From assembly GCA_036311565.1 (NCBI GenBank), contig JAXJPR010000010.1, forward strand, positions 1-61,621: 61,621 bases of DNA, read 5' to 3'. Origin of the DNA: Fimousia sp036311565. GTDB lineage: Bacteria > Bacillota > Clostridia > Lachnospirales > Lachnospiraceae. The notes beneath the pieces are model-generated. The model had not been told where the DNA came from and searched no databases. It saw nothing but the letters and a program-made list of their open reading frames with translations. Of the stretch, positions 44,548 to 52,992 are shown in pieces. A program made the translations under genes and the position numbers. The number at the start of each line of letters is the position of its first letter. Positions within the stretch are counted from its first letter, which is position 1.

Positions 44548-44566
44548 GGGCCGTTTAAAACGGCCC
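44548..44566 (+). other. Hairpin between fhs and folD
   Basis: GGGCCGTT (44548-44555), loop TAA, AACGGCCC (44559-44566). It is very stable but is followed by TTCATTTG, not a real T-run. It may be a partial terminator or an RNA-stability element. Confidence 0.55.
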
Positions 44567-44607
44567 TTCATTTGTATAAAAGAGAATAGACTAGAGAGGT
44601 GAATGAC

Positions 44608-45447
44608 ATGCCACAGATAATTGCTGGAAAAAGAATTTCACAGGAAATTAAAGATGAATTAAAAGAAAGAGTAGCACAATTAAAAGCAGAAGGAAAAGAA
44701 ATTGCATTAGCAGTAATACAGGTAGGAGAAGATCCAGCTTCCAGCGTATATGTACGAAATAAAAAGCGTGCATGCGAATACATTGGAATTGAATCTGTAG
44801 CTTATGAAGTACCAGAGACAACGACTCAGGAAGAGTTACTTACAATCATTCAGGAATGCAATGAAAATCCTAAAATTAATGGAATCCTTGTACAGCTTCC
44901 ATTACCAAAACACATTGATGAAGATACGGTCATCAAAGCAATTGCACCAGAGAAAGATGTAGATGGTTTTCATCCACAGAGTGTAGGAGCAATGACAATT
45001 GGAGAACCAGGATTTCTTCCATGTACACCTGCTGGAATTATTCAGCTGTTAAAACGTTCAGATATTCAGATTGAAGGAAAAGAATGTGTCATTGTTGGTA
45101 GAAGCAATATTGTAGGAAAACCAATGGCATTGCTTTTATTGAGAGAAAACGGAACTGTAACAATCTGCCATTCTCGTACAAAAGATTTAAGAGAAGTTAC
45201 AAAAAGAGCAGATATTTTAGTGGTAGCCATAGGAAAACCAAAATTTATTGATGAAACATATGTAAAAGAAGGTGCTGTTGTTATTGATGTAGGGATTCAC
45301 CGCAATGAAGCAAATAAATTATGCGGAGATGTAGATTATGAAAAAGTTGCACCTCATACATCCGCAATTACACCAGTTCCAGGTGGAGTAGGACCAATGA
45401 CCATTGCAATGCTCATGAATAACTGTGTAGAAAGTGCGAATCGATAG
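44608..45447 (+). CDS. folD: Methylenetetrahydrofolate dehydrogenase/cyclohydrolase
   Basis: FolD interconverts methylene-, methenyl- and formyl-THF with NAD(P). ATG 44608 (AGAGGTGA five bases upstream) gives 279 residues. Seen: YVRNKKRACEYIGI (with the catalytic Lys region), GILVQLPLPKHID, PEKDVDGFHP and the Rossmann segment CVIVGRSNIVGKPMA; PVPGGVGPMTIAMLM is at the C terminus. It lies between fhs and rimO, nine bases before the latter, and may be co-transcribed with both. Confidence 0.97.
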   Translation: MPQIIAGKRISQEIKDELKERVAQLKAEGKEIALAVIQVGEDPASSVYVRNKKRACEYIGIESVAYEVPETTTQEELLTIIQECNENPKINGILVQLPLPKHIDEDTVIKAIAPEKDVDGFHPQSVGAMTIGEPGFLPCTPAGIIQLLKRSDIQIEGKECVIVGRSNIVGKPMALLLLRENGTVTICHSRTKDLREVTKRADILVVAIGKPKFIDETYVKEGAVVIDVGIHRNEANKLCGDVDYEKVAPHTSAITPVPGGVGPMTIAMLMNNCVESANR

Positions 45448-45456
45448 GAGTCTTTT

Positions 45457-46785
45457 ATGAAAATATTATTTGTTTCTCTTGGGTGTGATAAGAATTTGGT
45501 TGACAGCGAAGTTATGCTTGGGCTTTTGACCGAAAAGGGATACACCATTACCAATGATGAGCAGGAAGCAGACATTATTGTTATTAATACTTGTTGTTTT
45601 ATTCATGATGCCAAGGAAGAAAGTATTATGACCATTTTAGAAATGGCGGCATTAAAAGAACAAAATTTAAAGGCATTAATTGTAACTGGATGTCTAGCAG
45701 AGCGTTATAAAGATGAAATATTAAAGGAAATTCCAGAAATTGATGCAGTTCTTGGCACGACCAGTTATGCCTCTATTCTGGATGCAGTGGAAACTGTGTT
45801 GGAAGGAAAAACATATTGCAGATATGAATCCGTTGACTATCTTCCAGATAATAGTGAAGTAAAAAGAATGGTGACAACTGGGACTTATATGGCCTATCTA
45901 AAGATTGGAGAAGGCTGTGATAAAAGATGTACGTATTGTATTATTCCTCAGATTCGTGGTGCTTATCGAAGTGTTCCGATGGAAGAATTGTTGGCAGAAG
46001 CACATCGTCTGGCAAAAAATGGAGTAAAAGAATTAGTACTGGTTGCCCAGGAGACCACCGTATATGGAATGGATTTATATGGGGAAAAAGCACTCCCAAA
46101 ATTGTTAAAAAAATTATGTGAAATTGAAGGGATTGAATGGATTCGATTGTTGTATTGTTATCCAGAAGAAGTAACCGATGAATTGATCCAGACAATAAAG
46201 GAAGAAGAAAAAATCTGTCACTACATTGATATGCCGATGCAGCATTGCGATGATAAGATTTTACAACGAATGGGACGTCGTACCAATCAGGCACAATTAA
46301 AAGAAGTAATTCAGAAATTCAGAAAAACAATTCCGGATATGGTAATTCGTACTTCTCTTATAACGGGATTTCCAGGCGAAACAAATGAACAGCATGAAAA
46401 TTTATTAGATTTTGTTGATGAAATGGCATTAGAACGTTTGGGTGTGTTTACCTATTCTCAGGAAGAGGATACGATTGCTGCCGGATTTGAAGACCAGATT
46501 CCAGAAGAGATAAAAGAGCAGCGCAGAGATGAAATTATGGCATTGCAGCAGGAAATCTCATATGAACAGGATCAGGCATTGATTGGAAAAGAAATGAAAG
46601 TCCTAATCGAAGGATATCTATATGATGAAGATATTTATGTTGGAAGAACTTATCGTGATGCACCAAAGGTGGACGGATGTGTCTTTGTAAATGCAGAAGA
46701 AGAAATAATTTCTGGAGATTTTGTCACAGTAAAAATTACTGGTGCTCAGGAATATGATTTAATAGGAGATGTAGTATATGAATAA
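45457..46785 (+). CDS. rimO: Ribosomal protein S12 methylthiotransferase
   Basis: A radical-SAM enzyme that methylthiolates the conserved Asp of ribosomal protein S12. The 442-residue protein has the UPF0004 N-terminal cluster domain (cysteines in SLGCDKNLVDSE, NTCCFIHDA, VTGCLAERY), the radical-SAM motif CDKRCTYCIIP near 150-160 and a C-terminal TRAM domain. The LGCDKNLVDSE start is typical of RimO and not of MiaB. Its last 8 bp overlap pgsA. Confidence 0.97.
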   Translation: MKILFVSLGCDKNLVDSEVMLGLLTEKGYTITNDEQEADIIVINTCCFIHDAKEESIMTILEMAALKEQNLKALIVTGCLAERYKDEILKEIPEIDAVLGTTSYASILDAVETVLEGKTYCRYESVDYLPDNSEVKRMVTTGTYMAYLKIGEGCDKRCTYCIIPQIRGAYRSVPMEELLAEAHRLAKNGVKELVLVAQETTVYGMDLYGEKALPKLLKKLCEIEGIEWIRLLYCYPEEVTDELIQTIKEEEKICHYIDMPMQHCDDKILQRMGRRTNQAQLKEVIQKFRKTIPDMVIRTSLITGFPGETNEQHENLLDFVDEMALERLGVFTYSQEEDTIAAGFEDQIPEEIKEQRRDEIMALQQEISYEQDQALIGKEMKVLIEGYLYDEDIYVGRTYRDAPKVDGCVFVNAEEEIISGDFVTVKITGAQEYDLIGDVVYE

Positions 46786-47320
46786 GAACATACCAAATTA
46801 CTTAACAATTTTAAGAGTAATTATGATTCCGTTTTTTGTATTTTTCATGGTTACTGATTATGCTGGAGATTCTTCAAAATGGATTTCAGTAGCAATCTTT
46901 ATTGTAGCAAGTTTAACTGACTTTTTAGATGGATATTTAGCTAGAAAGCATAATATTGTATCAAATTTTGGGAAATTTATGGATCCGCTGGCAGATAAAA
47001 TGCTGGTAGGTGCAGCAATGATCTGCCTGGTAGAGCAGGAACGACTGGCTGCATGGATCGTAACGATCATTATCAGCCGTGAATTTATTATTAGTGGATT
47101 CCGTTTAATTGCAGCAGACAATGGAATTGTCATTGCAGCAAGCTATTGGGGAAAATTTAAAACAAATTTCCAGATGTTCATGATTATTATGTTAATTATT
47201 GATTTAGGAACACCATTGGCTGTTATGATTGAAAATGGATTGATTGTGATTGCGACGGCACTGACCGTTATTTCACTTATAGATTATTTAGTAAAGAATA
47301 AACAGGTATTGGCGAACTAA
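46778..47320 (+). CDS. pgsA: CDP-diacylglycerol--glycerol-3-phosphate 3-phosphatidyltransferase
   Basis: PgsA makes phosphatidylglycerol phosphate, the committed step to phosphatidylglycerol, which is also the lipid donor for Lgt. The 180-residue membrane protein starts NIPNYLTILR and carries the CDP-alcohol transferase motif as DFLDGYLARKHN with FGKFMDPLADK completing the aspartates. Start ATG 46778 lies within the end of rimO (8 bp overlap), implying coupled translation. Confidence 0.96.
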   Translation: MNKNIPNYLTILRVIMIPFFVFFMVTDYAGDSSKWISVAIFIVASLTDFLDGYLARKHNIVSNFGKFMDPLADKMLVGAAMICLVEQERLAAWIVTIIISREFIISGFRLIAADNGIVIAASYWGKFKTNFQMFMIIMLIIDLGTPLAVMIENGLIVIATALTVISLIDYLVKNKQVLAN

Positions 47321-47336
47321 GAAAAGAGGCATTCAA

Positions 47337-48599
47337 ATGGTTGTGGAACTGATTTCTGTAGGAACAGAAATTTTGCTTGGAAATATTGTAAATACTAATG
47401 CGGCGTATCTTTCAGAGCGATTGGCCGGTCTTGGTATGTCTGTCTTTTATCAGACAACGGTAGGAGATAATCCAAAACGATTGAAAGAGACACTGATGAT
47501 GGCCCAAAATCGTTCTGATGTTGTTATTCTATCTGGAGGATTAGGACCAACACAGGATGATCTGACAAAAGAGATAGCTGCCAAAGTATGCAAAAAAGGG
47601 ATGCATGAAGATTGGCAGGCCAGACAGAGATTGATTGCATATTTCCAACAATTAGGACGCAGTGTGCAAGATATTGGTGAGAATAACTGGAAGCAGGCCA
47701 TGGTCCCAGACGATTCCATCGTTTTATACAATGATAATGGTACGGCACCGGGAATGATCATTGAAACAGATGATAATAAAAAAGTGATCCTTCTCCCAGG
47801 TCCGCCAAACGAATTAATTCCTATGTTTGAAAAAGAGGTTGCTCCTTATTTATGTGGAATTGAACAAGGGGTCATCTATTCAAAAGTTGTAAAAATTGAT
47901 ACAATAGGTGAAAGTTCTGTAGAAATGCAGGTGTTAGATCTCATTCAGAAGCAGGGGAACCCCACTGTGGCACCATATGCAAAGACAGGAGAAGTTCATC
48001 TCAGAGTAACGGCCAAGGCGAGGGATGAAGAACAGGCTAAGAAATTAGTCATGCCGATGGTAGAGGAATTAAAAAGACGTTTTGGAGATTATGTATTTAC
48101 GATTGAAGAACATGTCAGTATGGAAGAAGCCCTGGTTGATTTAATGAAAGAGCATCATCTGACATTTGCTGTTGCAGAATCCTGTACAGGAGGACTTTTA
48201 AGTGGCCGAATGGTAAATGTGGCCGGTGTATCAGAATGCTTTCAGGAAGGATTCGTTACTTATGCCAATGAAGCGAAGATGAAGCATCTGGGAGTATCTG
48301 AAGAGACACTTAAGGTGCACGGTGCAGTGTCAGAAACATGTGCGAGAGAAATGTCAGAAGGACTGGCAAAAAGAACAAAAGCGCAGGTAACAATTGCAAC
48401 CACTGGTCTGGCTGGACCTGGCGGTGAAACAGGAACGAAAAAAACTGGACTGGTATATATCTCTTGTACGGTCAATGGAAATACAACGGTACGGGAGTTT
48501 CATTTAAAGGGAAATCGAAGCCAGATTCGTAATACTGCAGTAGTAAAGGCCATGACTCTAATGAGACATGCTATTTTGCATGAATATGAAAAGATATAA
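47337..48599 (+). CDS. cinA: CinA family protein (competence/damage-inducible, NMN deamidase)
   Basis: A two-domain protein of 420 residues: an N-terminal molybdopterin-binding-like (COG1058) domain (about 1-170; VGTEILLGNIVNTNA, LSGGLGPTQDD) and a C-terminal CinA domain (about 255-415; AVAESCTGGLLSGRMVNV, GLAGPGG). The C-terminal part deamidates nicotinamide mononucleotide in characterised members. cinA next to recA is a long-known order in Firmicutes. AAGAGGC precedes the ATG. A terminator separates it from recA. Confidence 0.95.
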   Translation: MVVELISVGTEILLGNIVNTNAAYLSERLAGLGMSVFYQTTVGDNPKRLKETLMMAQNRSDVVILSGGLGPTQDDLTKEIAAKVCKKGMHEDWQARQRLIAYFQQLGRSVQDIGENNWKQAMVPDDSIVLYNDNGTAPGMIIETDDNKKVILLPGPPNELIPMFEKEVAPYLCGIEQGVIYSKVVKIDTIGESSVEMQVLDLIQKQGNPTVAPYAKTGEVHLRVTAKARDEEQAKKLVMPMVEELKRRFGDYVFTIEEHVSMEEALVDLMKEHHLTFAVAESCTGGLLSGRMVNVAGVSECFQEGFVTYANEAKMKHLGVSEETLKVHGAVSETCAREMSEGLAKRTKAQVTIATTGLAGPGGETGTKKTGLVYISCTVNGNTTVREFHLKGNRSQIRNTAVVKAMTLMRHAILHEYEKI

Positions 48600-48619
48600 C
48601 GAGATTGATTTTATAAAAG

Positions 48620-48649
48620 GCAGAAAAAGTAGAAATTTTTCTGCTTTTT
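48620..48649 (+). terminator. Terminator of the rimO-pgsA-cinA run
   Basis: GCAGAAAAA (48620-48628) pairs with TTTTTCTGC (48636-48644), followed by TTTTT. Confidence 0.8.
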
Positions 48650-48703
48650 CTTTATACGTGAAAATTCCGCATCCTATAGAATGTAAAAAAATGGAAATGA
48701 TGT

Positions 48704-48732
48704 TTGTGAATAGTAAAAAGATATGTTAAAAT
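48704..48732 (+). promoter_or_regulatory. Possible upstream promoter in the cinA-recA gap
   Basis: TTGTGA (48704-48709), 17 bp, TAAAAT (48727-48732). It could be a second recA promoter that does not overlap the LexA sites. I see no gene in the 338-base gap. Confidence 0.35.
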
Positions 48733-48780
48733 AAACTATAGATGGAAAATGTTGATAGATGCCGGTATATGATATTTAAT

Positions 48781-48810
48781 CGAACAAATTTTCGACAGAA
48801 CACTTGTTTT
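48781..48810. promoter_or_regulatory. Two LexA (SOS) boxes upstream of recA
   Basis: Box 1 at 48781-48794 matches the Firmicute consensus CGAACRNRYGTTYG at 13 of 14 positions. Box 2 at 48797-48810 matches 11 of 14 and overlaps the recA -35. LexA repression of recA, lifted on DNA damage, is the known arrangement. Confidence 0.75.
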
Positions 48811-48832
48811 GTTTATGTGCTTATGATATAAT
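48804..48832 (+). promoter_or_regulatory. Promoter of recA
   Basis: TTGTTT (48804-48809), 17 bp, TATAAT (48827-48832). The -35 lies inside LexA box 2. Confidence 0.75.
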
Positions 48833-48937
48833 GAGAGCACTTAAAAAAGAGAATTTGAAGATATGATATTTAGTATCATCTCTGTATAAAGTGAGATAAA
48901 GAATTAGTGTAAGTCAGATAGAAAAGGAGATAAGGAC

Positions 48938-49978
48938 ATGGCTCAGGCAGAAAAGTTAAAAGCATTAGAAGCAGCGATTTCTAAATTAGAAAAGGATTAT
49001 GGAAAAGGTGCAGTTATGAAACTTGGAGAATCTGGTGCACATATGCAGGTAGAAACGATTCCAACAGGTTCTTTAAGTTTGGATATTGCATTAGGATTAG
49101 GTGGAGTCCCAAAAGGAAGAATTATTGAAGTATATGGTCCAGAATCCAGTGGGAAGACTACAGTAGCCCTCCATATGATTGCTGAAGTGCAGAAGCGAGG
49201 GGGAATTGCCGGATTTATTGATGCAGAACATGCATTAGATCCTGTATATGCTAAGAATATTGGTGTTGATATTGATAATTTATATATCTCCCAGCCGGAT
49301 AATGGAGAGCAGGCATTGGAAATTACAGAAACGATGGTAAGATCAGGGGCGATGGATATCGTGATCGTGGATTCTGTAGCAGCACTTGTTCCAAAAGCAG
49401 AGATTGATGGAGAGATGGGGGATTCTCATGTAGGACTTCATGCTCGTCTGATGTCTCAGGCATTGCGTAAGTTAACAGCAGCGATTAGTAAATCAAACTG
49501 TGTAGTAATTTTTATCAATCAGCTTCGTGAAAAAGTGGGAATTATGTTTGGAAATCCTGAGACAACAACAGGTGGACGTGCGTTAAAATTCTATTCCTCT
49601 ATTCGTTTGGATGTTCGCAGAATTGAAACGTTAAAACAAAGTGGAGAGATGGTTGGAAATCGTACAAGAGTACGTGTAGTAAAGAATAAAATTGCTCCAC
49701 CATTTAGAGAAGCGGAATTTGATATCATGTTTGGAAAAGGAATTTCCAAAGAAGGTGATATCTTAGATTTAGCAGCAAATGAAAATATTATTAATAAGAG
49801 CGGTGCATGGTATTCCTATGAAGGGCAGAAGATTGGACAAGGTCGTGAAAATAGTAAGCAATTTTTAAGAGAGCATCCAGATATTATGGAAGAGGTAGAA
49901 GCAAAAGTGCGTGCAGTATATAATATTGGAGATGCATCTGCTGATCAGGAAGAAAAAGAAGAACAGTCAGAGGAATAA
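48938..49978 (+). CDS. recA: Recombinase RecA
   Basis: RecA forms the strand-exchange filament and triggers LexA self-cleavage. The 346-residue protein has Walker A GPESSGKT at 67-74, the MAW-type VDSVAALVPKAEIDGEMGD, INQLREKVGIMFGNPETTTGG (split across the L2 region) and an acidic C-terminal tail (DQEEKEEQSEE). AAAGGAGATAAGG lies ahead of the ATG. It is SOS-controlled by two LexA boxes and is followed after one base by recX. Confidence 0.99.
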   Translation: MAQAEKLKALEAAISKLEKDYGKGAVMKLGESGAHMQVETIPTGSLSLDIALGLGGVPKGRIIEVYGPESSGKTTVALHMIAEVQKRGGIAGFIDAEHALDPVYAKNIGVDIDNLYISQPDNGEQALEITETMVRSGAMDIVIVDSVAALVPKAEIDGEMGDSHVGLHARLMSQALRKLTAAISKSNCVVIFINQLREKVGIMFGNPETTTGGRALKFYSSIRLDVRRIETLKQSGEMVGNRTRVRVVKNKIAPPFREAEFDIMFGKGISKEGDILDLAANENIINKSGAWYSYEGQKIGQGRENSKQFLREHPDIMEEVEAKVRAVYNIGDASADQEEKEEQSEE

Positions 49979-49979
49979 T

Positions 49980-50606
49980 ATGATAATCACAAAACTTGAC
50001 CCAGATGGAAAACAGAAAGTCAGAATTGATCTGGACGGAGAATATGCTTTTTTTCTGTATGCAAAAGAAGTACGCCGTTTGCAGTTAGAAGAGGGAAGTG
50101 AAGTGAGCAGCCAGCTGGTAAATGATATTTACCAGCTGATTCTTTATCCGAGAGCAAAGGAGAAAGCACTTTCACTTTTAAAATACCGAAGCCGTACAAG
50201 AAAAGAATTAGAAGATAAATTAATTCAGGCAGGGTATCCGGATACGATTGTGGATTCCGTTTTGAAATTTATGGAAGAATATGGATTTATTAACGATATC
50301 ATGTTTGTCCGCAGTTATATCGAAATACAAGGGAAAAAAAAGAGCAGAATGCAGCTGATTCAGGACCTTGGAAGAAAAGGAATTTCTAAAGAGATGTTCC
50401 AAAATATTTGGGAAGAAAGGCCTGATGGGATGGAAGAACAGGTACTTCGGGAACTGGTAGAGAAGAGGGTTCGTACGAAAGGACCTGTGACCAAAGACAA
50501 TTTTCAAAAATATTATGGACATTTTGCCAGAAAAGGATATCCGTCTTCTCAAATTGTAAAATTGTTAAAGGAATTCCAAAAATTTGATGAGAGAGAAAAT
50601 TTTTGA
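49980..50606 (+). CDS. recX: RecA regulator RecX
   Basis: RecX binds RecA filaments and limits their activity. ATG 49980 (AGAGGA six bases upstream, inside the end of recA) gives 208 residues made of repeated three-helix units, for example ALSLLKYRSRTRKELEDKL and KKKSRMQLIQDLGRKGISKE. The gap to recA is a single base, so the two are co-transcribed and probably coupled. An in-frame start further upstream would lie inside recA and is rejected. Confidence 0.93.
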   Translation: MIITKLDPDGKQKVRIDLDGEYAFFLYAKEVRRLQLEEGSEVSSQLVNDIYQLILYPRAKEKALSLLKYRSRTRKELEDKLIQAGYPDTIVDSVLKFMEEYGFINDIMFVRSYIEIQGKKKSRMQLIQDLGRKGISKEMFQNIWEERPDGMEEQVLRELVEKRVRTKGPVTKDNFQKYYGHFARKGYPSSQIVKLLKEFQKFDERENF

Positions 50607-50634
50607 GTATATTTACTAAAAATTCACAGGTTAC

Positions 50635-50663
50635 TTGACATAATTCAGAAAAAAGTATAAAAT
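50635..50663 (+). promoter_or_regulatory. Promoter of rny
   Basis: TTGACA (50635-50640), 17 bp, TAAAAT (50658-50663); an overlapping TATAAA gives a 15 bp spacer. Confidence 0.65.
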
Positions 50664-50667
50664 TTAT

Positions 50668-50690
50668 TTGTTGTACTATTGTACAAACAA
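50668..50690 (+). other. Hairpin at the predicted 5' end of the rny mRNA
   Basis: TTGTTGTAC (50668-50676), loop TATT, GTACAAACAA (50681-50690), with one bulged A on the 3' arm. It falls right at the predicted start point (about 50670), so it may shield the 5' end or be a protein-binding site. Confidence 0.45.
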
Positions 50691-50714
50691 TTGAATAAGG
50701 AGGTGGCCTGTAAT

Positions 50715-52262
50715 ATGCTAACAACTGTGATTGCCGTAATTGTTACTTTGGTAATTGCTGTTCCTGTTTCTGCTATTTGTGGAATCAATCATCATAAAAA
50801 GATTGAAGCAGAAAAAATCGGAGATGCAGACAGTAAAGCCAGAGCGATTATAGACGAAGCATTAAAAAGTGCAGAAGCAACAAAGCGTGAAGCAAGCCTT
50901 GCAGTGAAAGAAGAAAGTATTAAGGCGAAGAATGAGTTTGAAAAAGAAACAAAAGAACGTCGCGCAGAACTGCAACGTTATGAAAAACGTGTTTTAGGCA
51001 AAGAAGAAGCAATTGAACGTAAGTCTGATGCATTGGATCGTAAAGAAGCATCTCTCGCTTCCAGAGAATCTAATTTAAATAAGCAGAAGTCAGAAGTTGA
51101 AAAACTTCAAGCAAAACATTTACAGGAACTGGAACGTATTTCTGGATTAACCTCTGAACAGGCAAAAGAATATTTATTAACTATGGTTGAAGATGATGTG
51201 AAGCATGAAACAGCTGTCATGATTAAAGAGATGACGACAAAAGCGAAAGAAGAAGCAGCTAAGAAAGCGAAAGAATATGTGGTAACCGCTATTCAGAAGT
51301 GTGCAGCAGATCATGTTGCGGAAACGACAATCTCTTTGGTGCAGCTTCCTAATGATGAGATGAAAGGAAGAATTATCGGTCGCGAAGGTCGTAACATTCG
51401 TACATTGGAAACAATGACCGGAGTAGATTTAATTATTGATGATACTCCAGAAGCTGTTATTTTATCAAGCTTTGACCCAGTTAGAAGAGAAATTGCAAGA
51501 ATTGCACTTGAAAAATTGATTGTAGATGGACGTATTCATCCTGCAAGAATTGAAGAAATGGTAGAAAAAGCAACAAAAGAAGTAGAAGCTATGATGAGAG
51601 AAGAAGGAGAAGCTGCTACTTTGGAAGTTGGGGTACATGGTATTCATCCAGAATTGGTACGCTTATTAGGAAAGATGAAATTCCGTACCAGTTATGGACA
51701 GAATGCATTGAAGCATTCGATGGAAGTTGCACAATTGTCCGGCTTATTGGCTGCAGAAATTGGAGTTGATATCCGTATGGCAAAACGTGCTGGATTATTA
51801 CACGATATTGGTAAGTCCATTGACCATGAAATCGAAGGTTCTCATATTCAGATTGGTGTAGATTTATGCCGTCGATATAAAGAATCTCCAATTGTTATTA
51901 ATGCAGTAGAATCCCATCATGGAGATGTGGAACCTCAGTCATTAATCGCATGTATCGTACAAGCTGCTGATACTATCTCAGCTGCAAGACCAGGTGCCAG
52001 ACGAGAAACTCTGGAAAGTTATACAACCAGATTAAAACAGTTAGAAGATATTGCAAATTCCTACAAAGGCGTTGATAAAACTTTTGCGATTCAGGCAGGT
52101 AGAGAAATTCGTGTTATGGTAGTTCCAGAACAGGTAAGTGACAGTGATATGGTTATTTTAGCCAGAGATATTTCAAAACAGATTGAAGCTGAATTAGAAT
52201 ATCCAGGACAGATTAAAGTAAATGTGATTCGGGAGTCTAGAGCGACCGATTATGCAAAATAA
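50715..52262 (+). CDS. rny: Ribonuclease Y
   Basis: A membrane-anchored endonuclease that starts mRNA decay in many Firmicutes. ATG 50715 (AGGAGGTGG eight bases upstream) gives 515 residues: an N-terminal membrane segment (about 3-24), a long coiled coil (30-200), a KH domain (about 208-270; GRIIGREGRNIRTLE), and an HD domain with LLHDIGKSIDHE and SHHGDVEP. An upstream in-frame TTG at 50679 lies within the leader hairpin and is rejected. Confidence 0.97.
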   Translation: MLTTVIAVIVTLVIAVPVSAICGINHHKKIEAEKIGDADSKARAIIDEALKSAEATKREASLAVKEESIKAKNEFEKETKERRAELQRYEKRVLGKEEAIERKSDALDRKEASLASRESNLNKQKSEVEKLQAKHLQELERISGLTSEQAKEYLLTMVEDDVKHETAVMIKEMTTKAKEEAAKKAKEYVVTAIQKCAADHVAETTISLVQLPNDEMKGRIIGREGRNIRTLETMTGVDLIIDDTPEAVILSSFDPVRREIARIALEKLIVDGRIHPARIEEMVEKATKEVEAMMREEGEAATLEVGVHGIHPELVRLLGKMKFRTSYGQNALKHSMEVAQLSGLLAAEIGVDIRMAKRAGLLHDIGKSIDHEIEGSHIQIGVDLCRRYKESPIVINAVESHHGDVEPQSLIACIVQAADTISAARPGARRETLESYTTRLKQLEDIANSYKGVDKTFAIQAGREIRVMVVPEQVSDSDMVILARDISKQIEAELEYPGQIKVNVIRESRATDYAK

Positions 52263-52292
52263 GCATTGATATAGCGTCATAATAGAAAAAGC

Positions 52293-52319
52293 AGCGATAG
52301 ACAAATGTCTATCGCTTTT
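52293..52319 (+). terminator. Terminator of rny
   Basis: AGCGATAGAC (52293-52302), loop AAAT, GTCTATCGCT (52307-52316), then TTT. Confidence 0.85.
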
Positions 52320-52344
52320 CTTAATTAAAAAAGAAGGTGTAAAA

Positions 52345-52878
52345 ATGGGAGAATATAAAAGAATTCGACAGGAATTAATGTATCAAGGAAAAGTAGTTGG
52401 GTTTTATAAAGATATACTGAAATTGCCAAATGGAAATACAGTAGAATGGGATTTGATAAAACATCCAGGTGCAGCAGCAATTATTCCTGTCTTAGAAGAT
52501 GGAAGAATCATTTTAGTAGAACAATATCGCAATGCTTTAGGCAGAAAGACTTTTGAAATACCTGCAGGAGGCATTGAAAAAGGAGAGACCCCTCTTCAGT
52601 GTGTAACCAGAGAAATTGAGGAGGAAACAGGGTATCAATCTAACCAAATTGAATTTCTGATAAAGGTGATTACCGCCATTGGTTTTTGTGATGAAATGAT
52701 TCCTATTTATGTTGCAAAAGATTTAGTAAAAACGGAGCAGAATCTGGATGAAGACGAAGAAATTGAACTTAAAATTGTCACAATAGAAGAAGCGGTGGAT
52801 ATGATTCTAAATGGAATCATCATCGATAGTAAGACGGTATCCGGAATTCTTGCATATAAGGAAACCTTAAGATCATAA
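52345..52878 (+). CDS. nudF: NUDIX hydrolase, ADP-ribose pyrophosphatase type
   Basis: A 177-residue NUDIX enzyme that probably cleaves ADP-ribose to AMP and ribose-5-phosphate. The NUDIX box is GGIEKGETPLQCVTREIE followed by EETGY (about 72-94), and the upstream EQYRNALGRKTFEIPAGG is typical of NudF-type ADP-ribose hydrolases. GAAGGTG lies ahead of the ATG. The neighbour is a SpoIIM-like gene, an order also seen around nudF and spoIIM in other Firmicutes. The exact substrate is inferred. Confidence 0.92.
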   Translation: MGEYKRIRQELMYQGKVVGFYKDILKLPNGNTVEWDLIKHPGAAAIIPVLEDGRIILVEQYRNALGRKTFEIPAGGIEKGETPLQCVTREIEEETGYQSNQIEFLIKVITAIGFCDEMIPIYVAKDLVKTEQNLDEDEEIELKIVTIEEAVDMILNGIIIDSKTVSGILAYKETLRS

Positions 52879-52886
52879 AATTATTT

Positions 52887-52915
52887 GCATAAATTTGTAA
52901 ATCTAGCATATATAT
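52887..52915 (+). promoter_or_regulatory. Candidate sigma-E promoter of the spoIIM-like gene
   Basis: GCATAAA (52887-52893), 13 bp, CATATATAT (52907-52915) resembles the mother-cell sigma-E pattern (kmATATT, CATACAnT). No good sigma-A boxes are present in this gap. spoIIM belongs to the sigma-E regulon in Bacillus. Confidence 0.35.
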
Positions 52916-52992
52916 CTCAATAGAATAAGAATTTCCGTCAATTTATAGAAAATAGATAATAAAATGCATTGGCGGAAGTGGAGAGATTAAAT

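Noticed and set aside
48791..48797. TTCGACA, a perfect reverse 0A box upstream of recA
   Set aside because: It falls between and partly within LexA boxes that fit the recA context better; a single short match is expected by chance.
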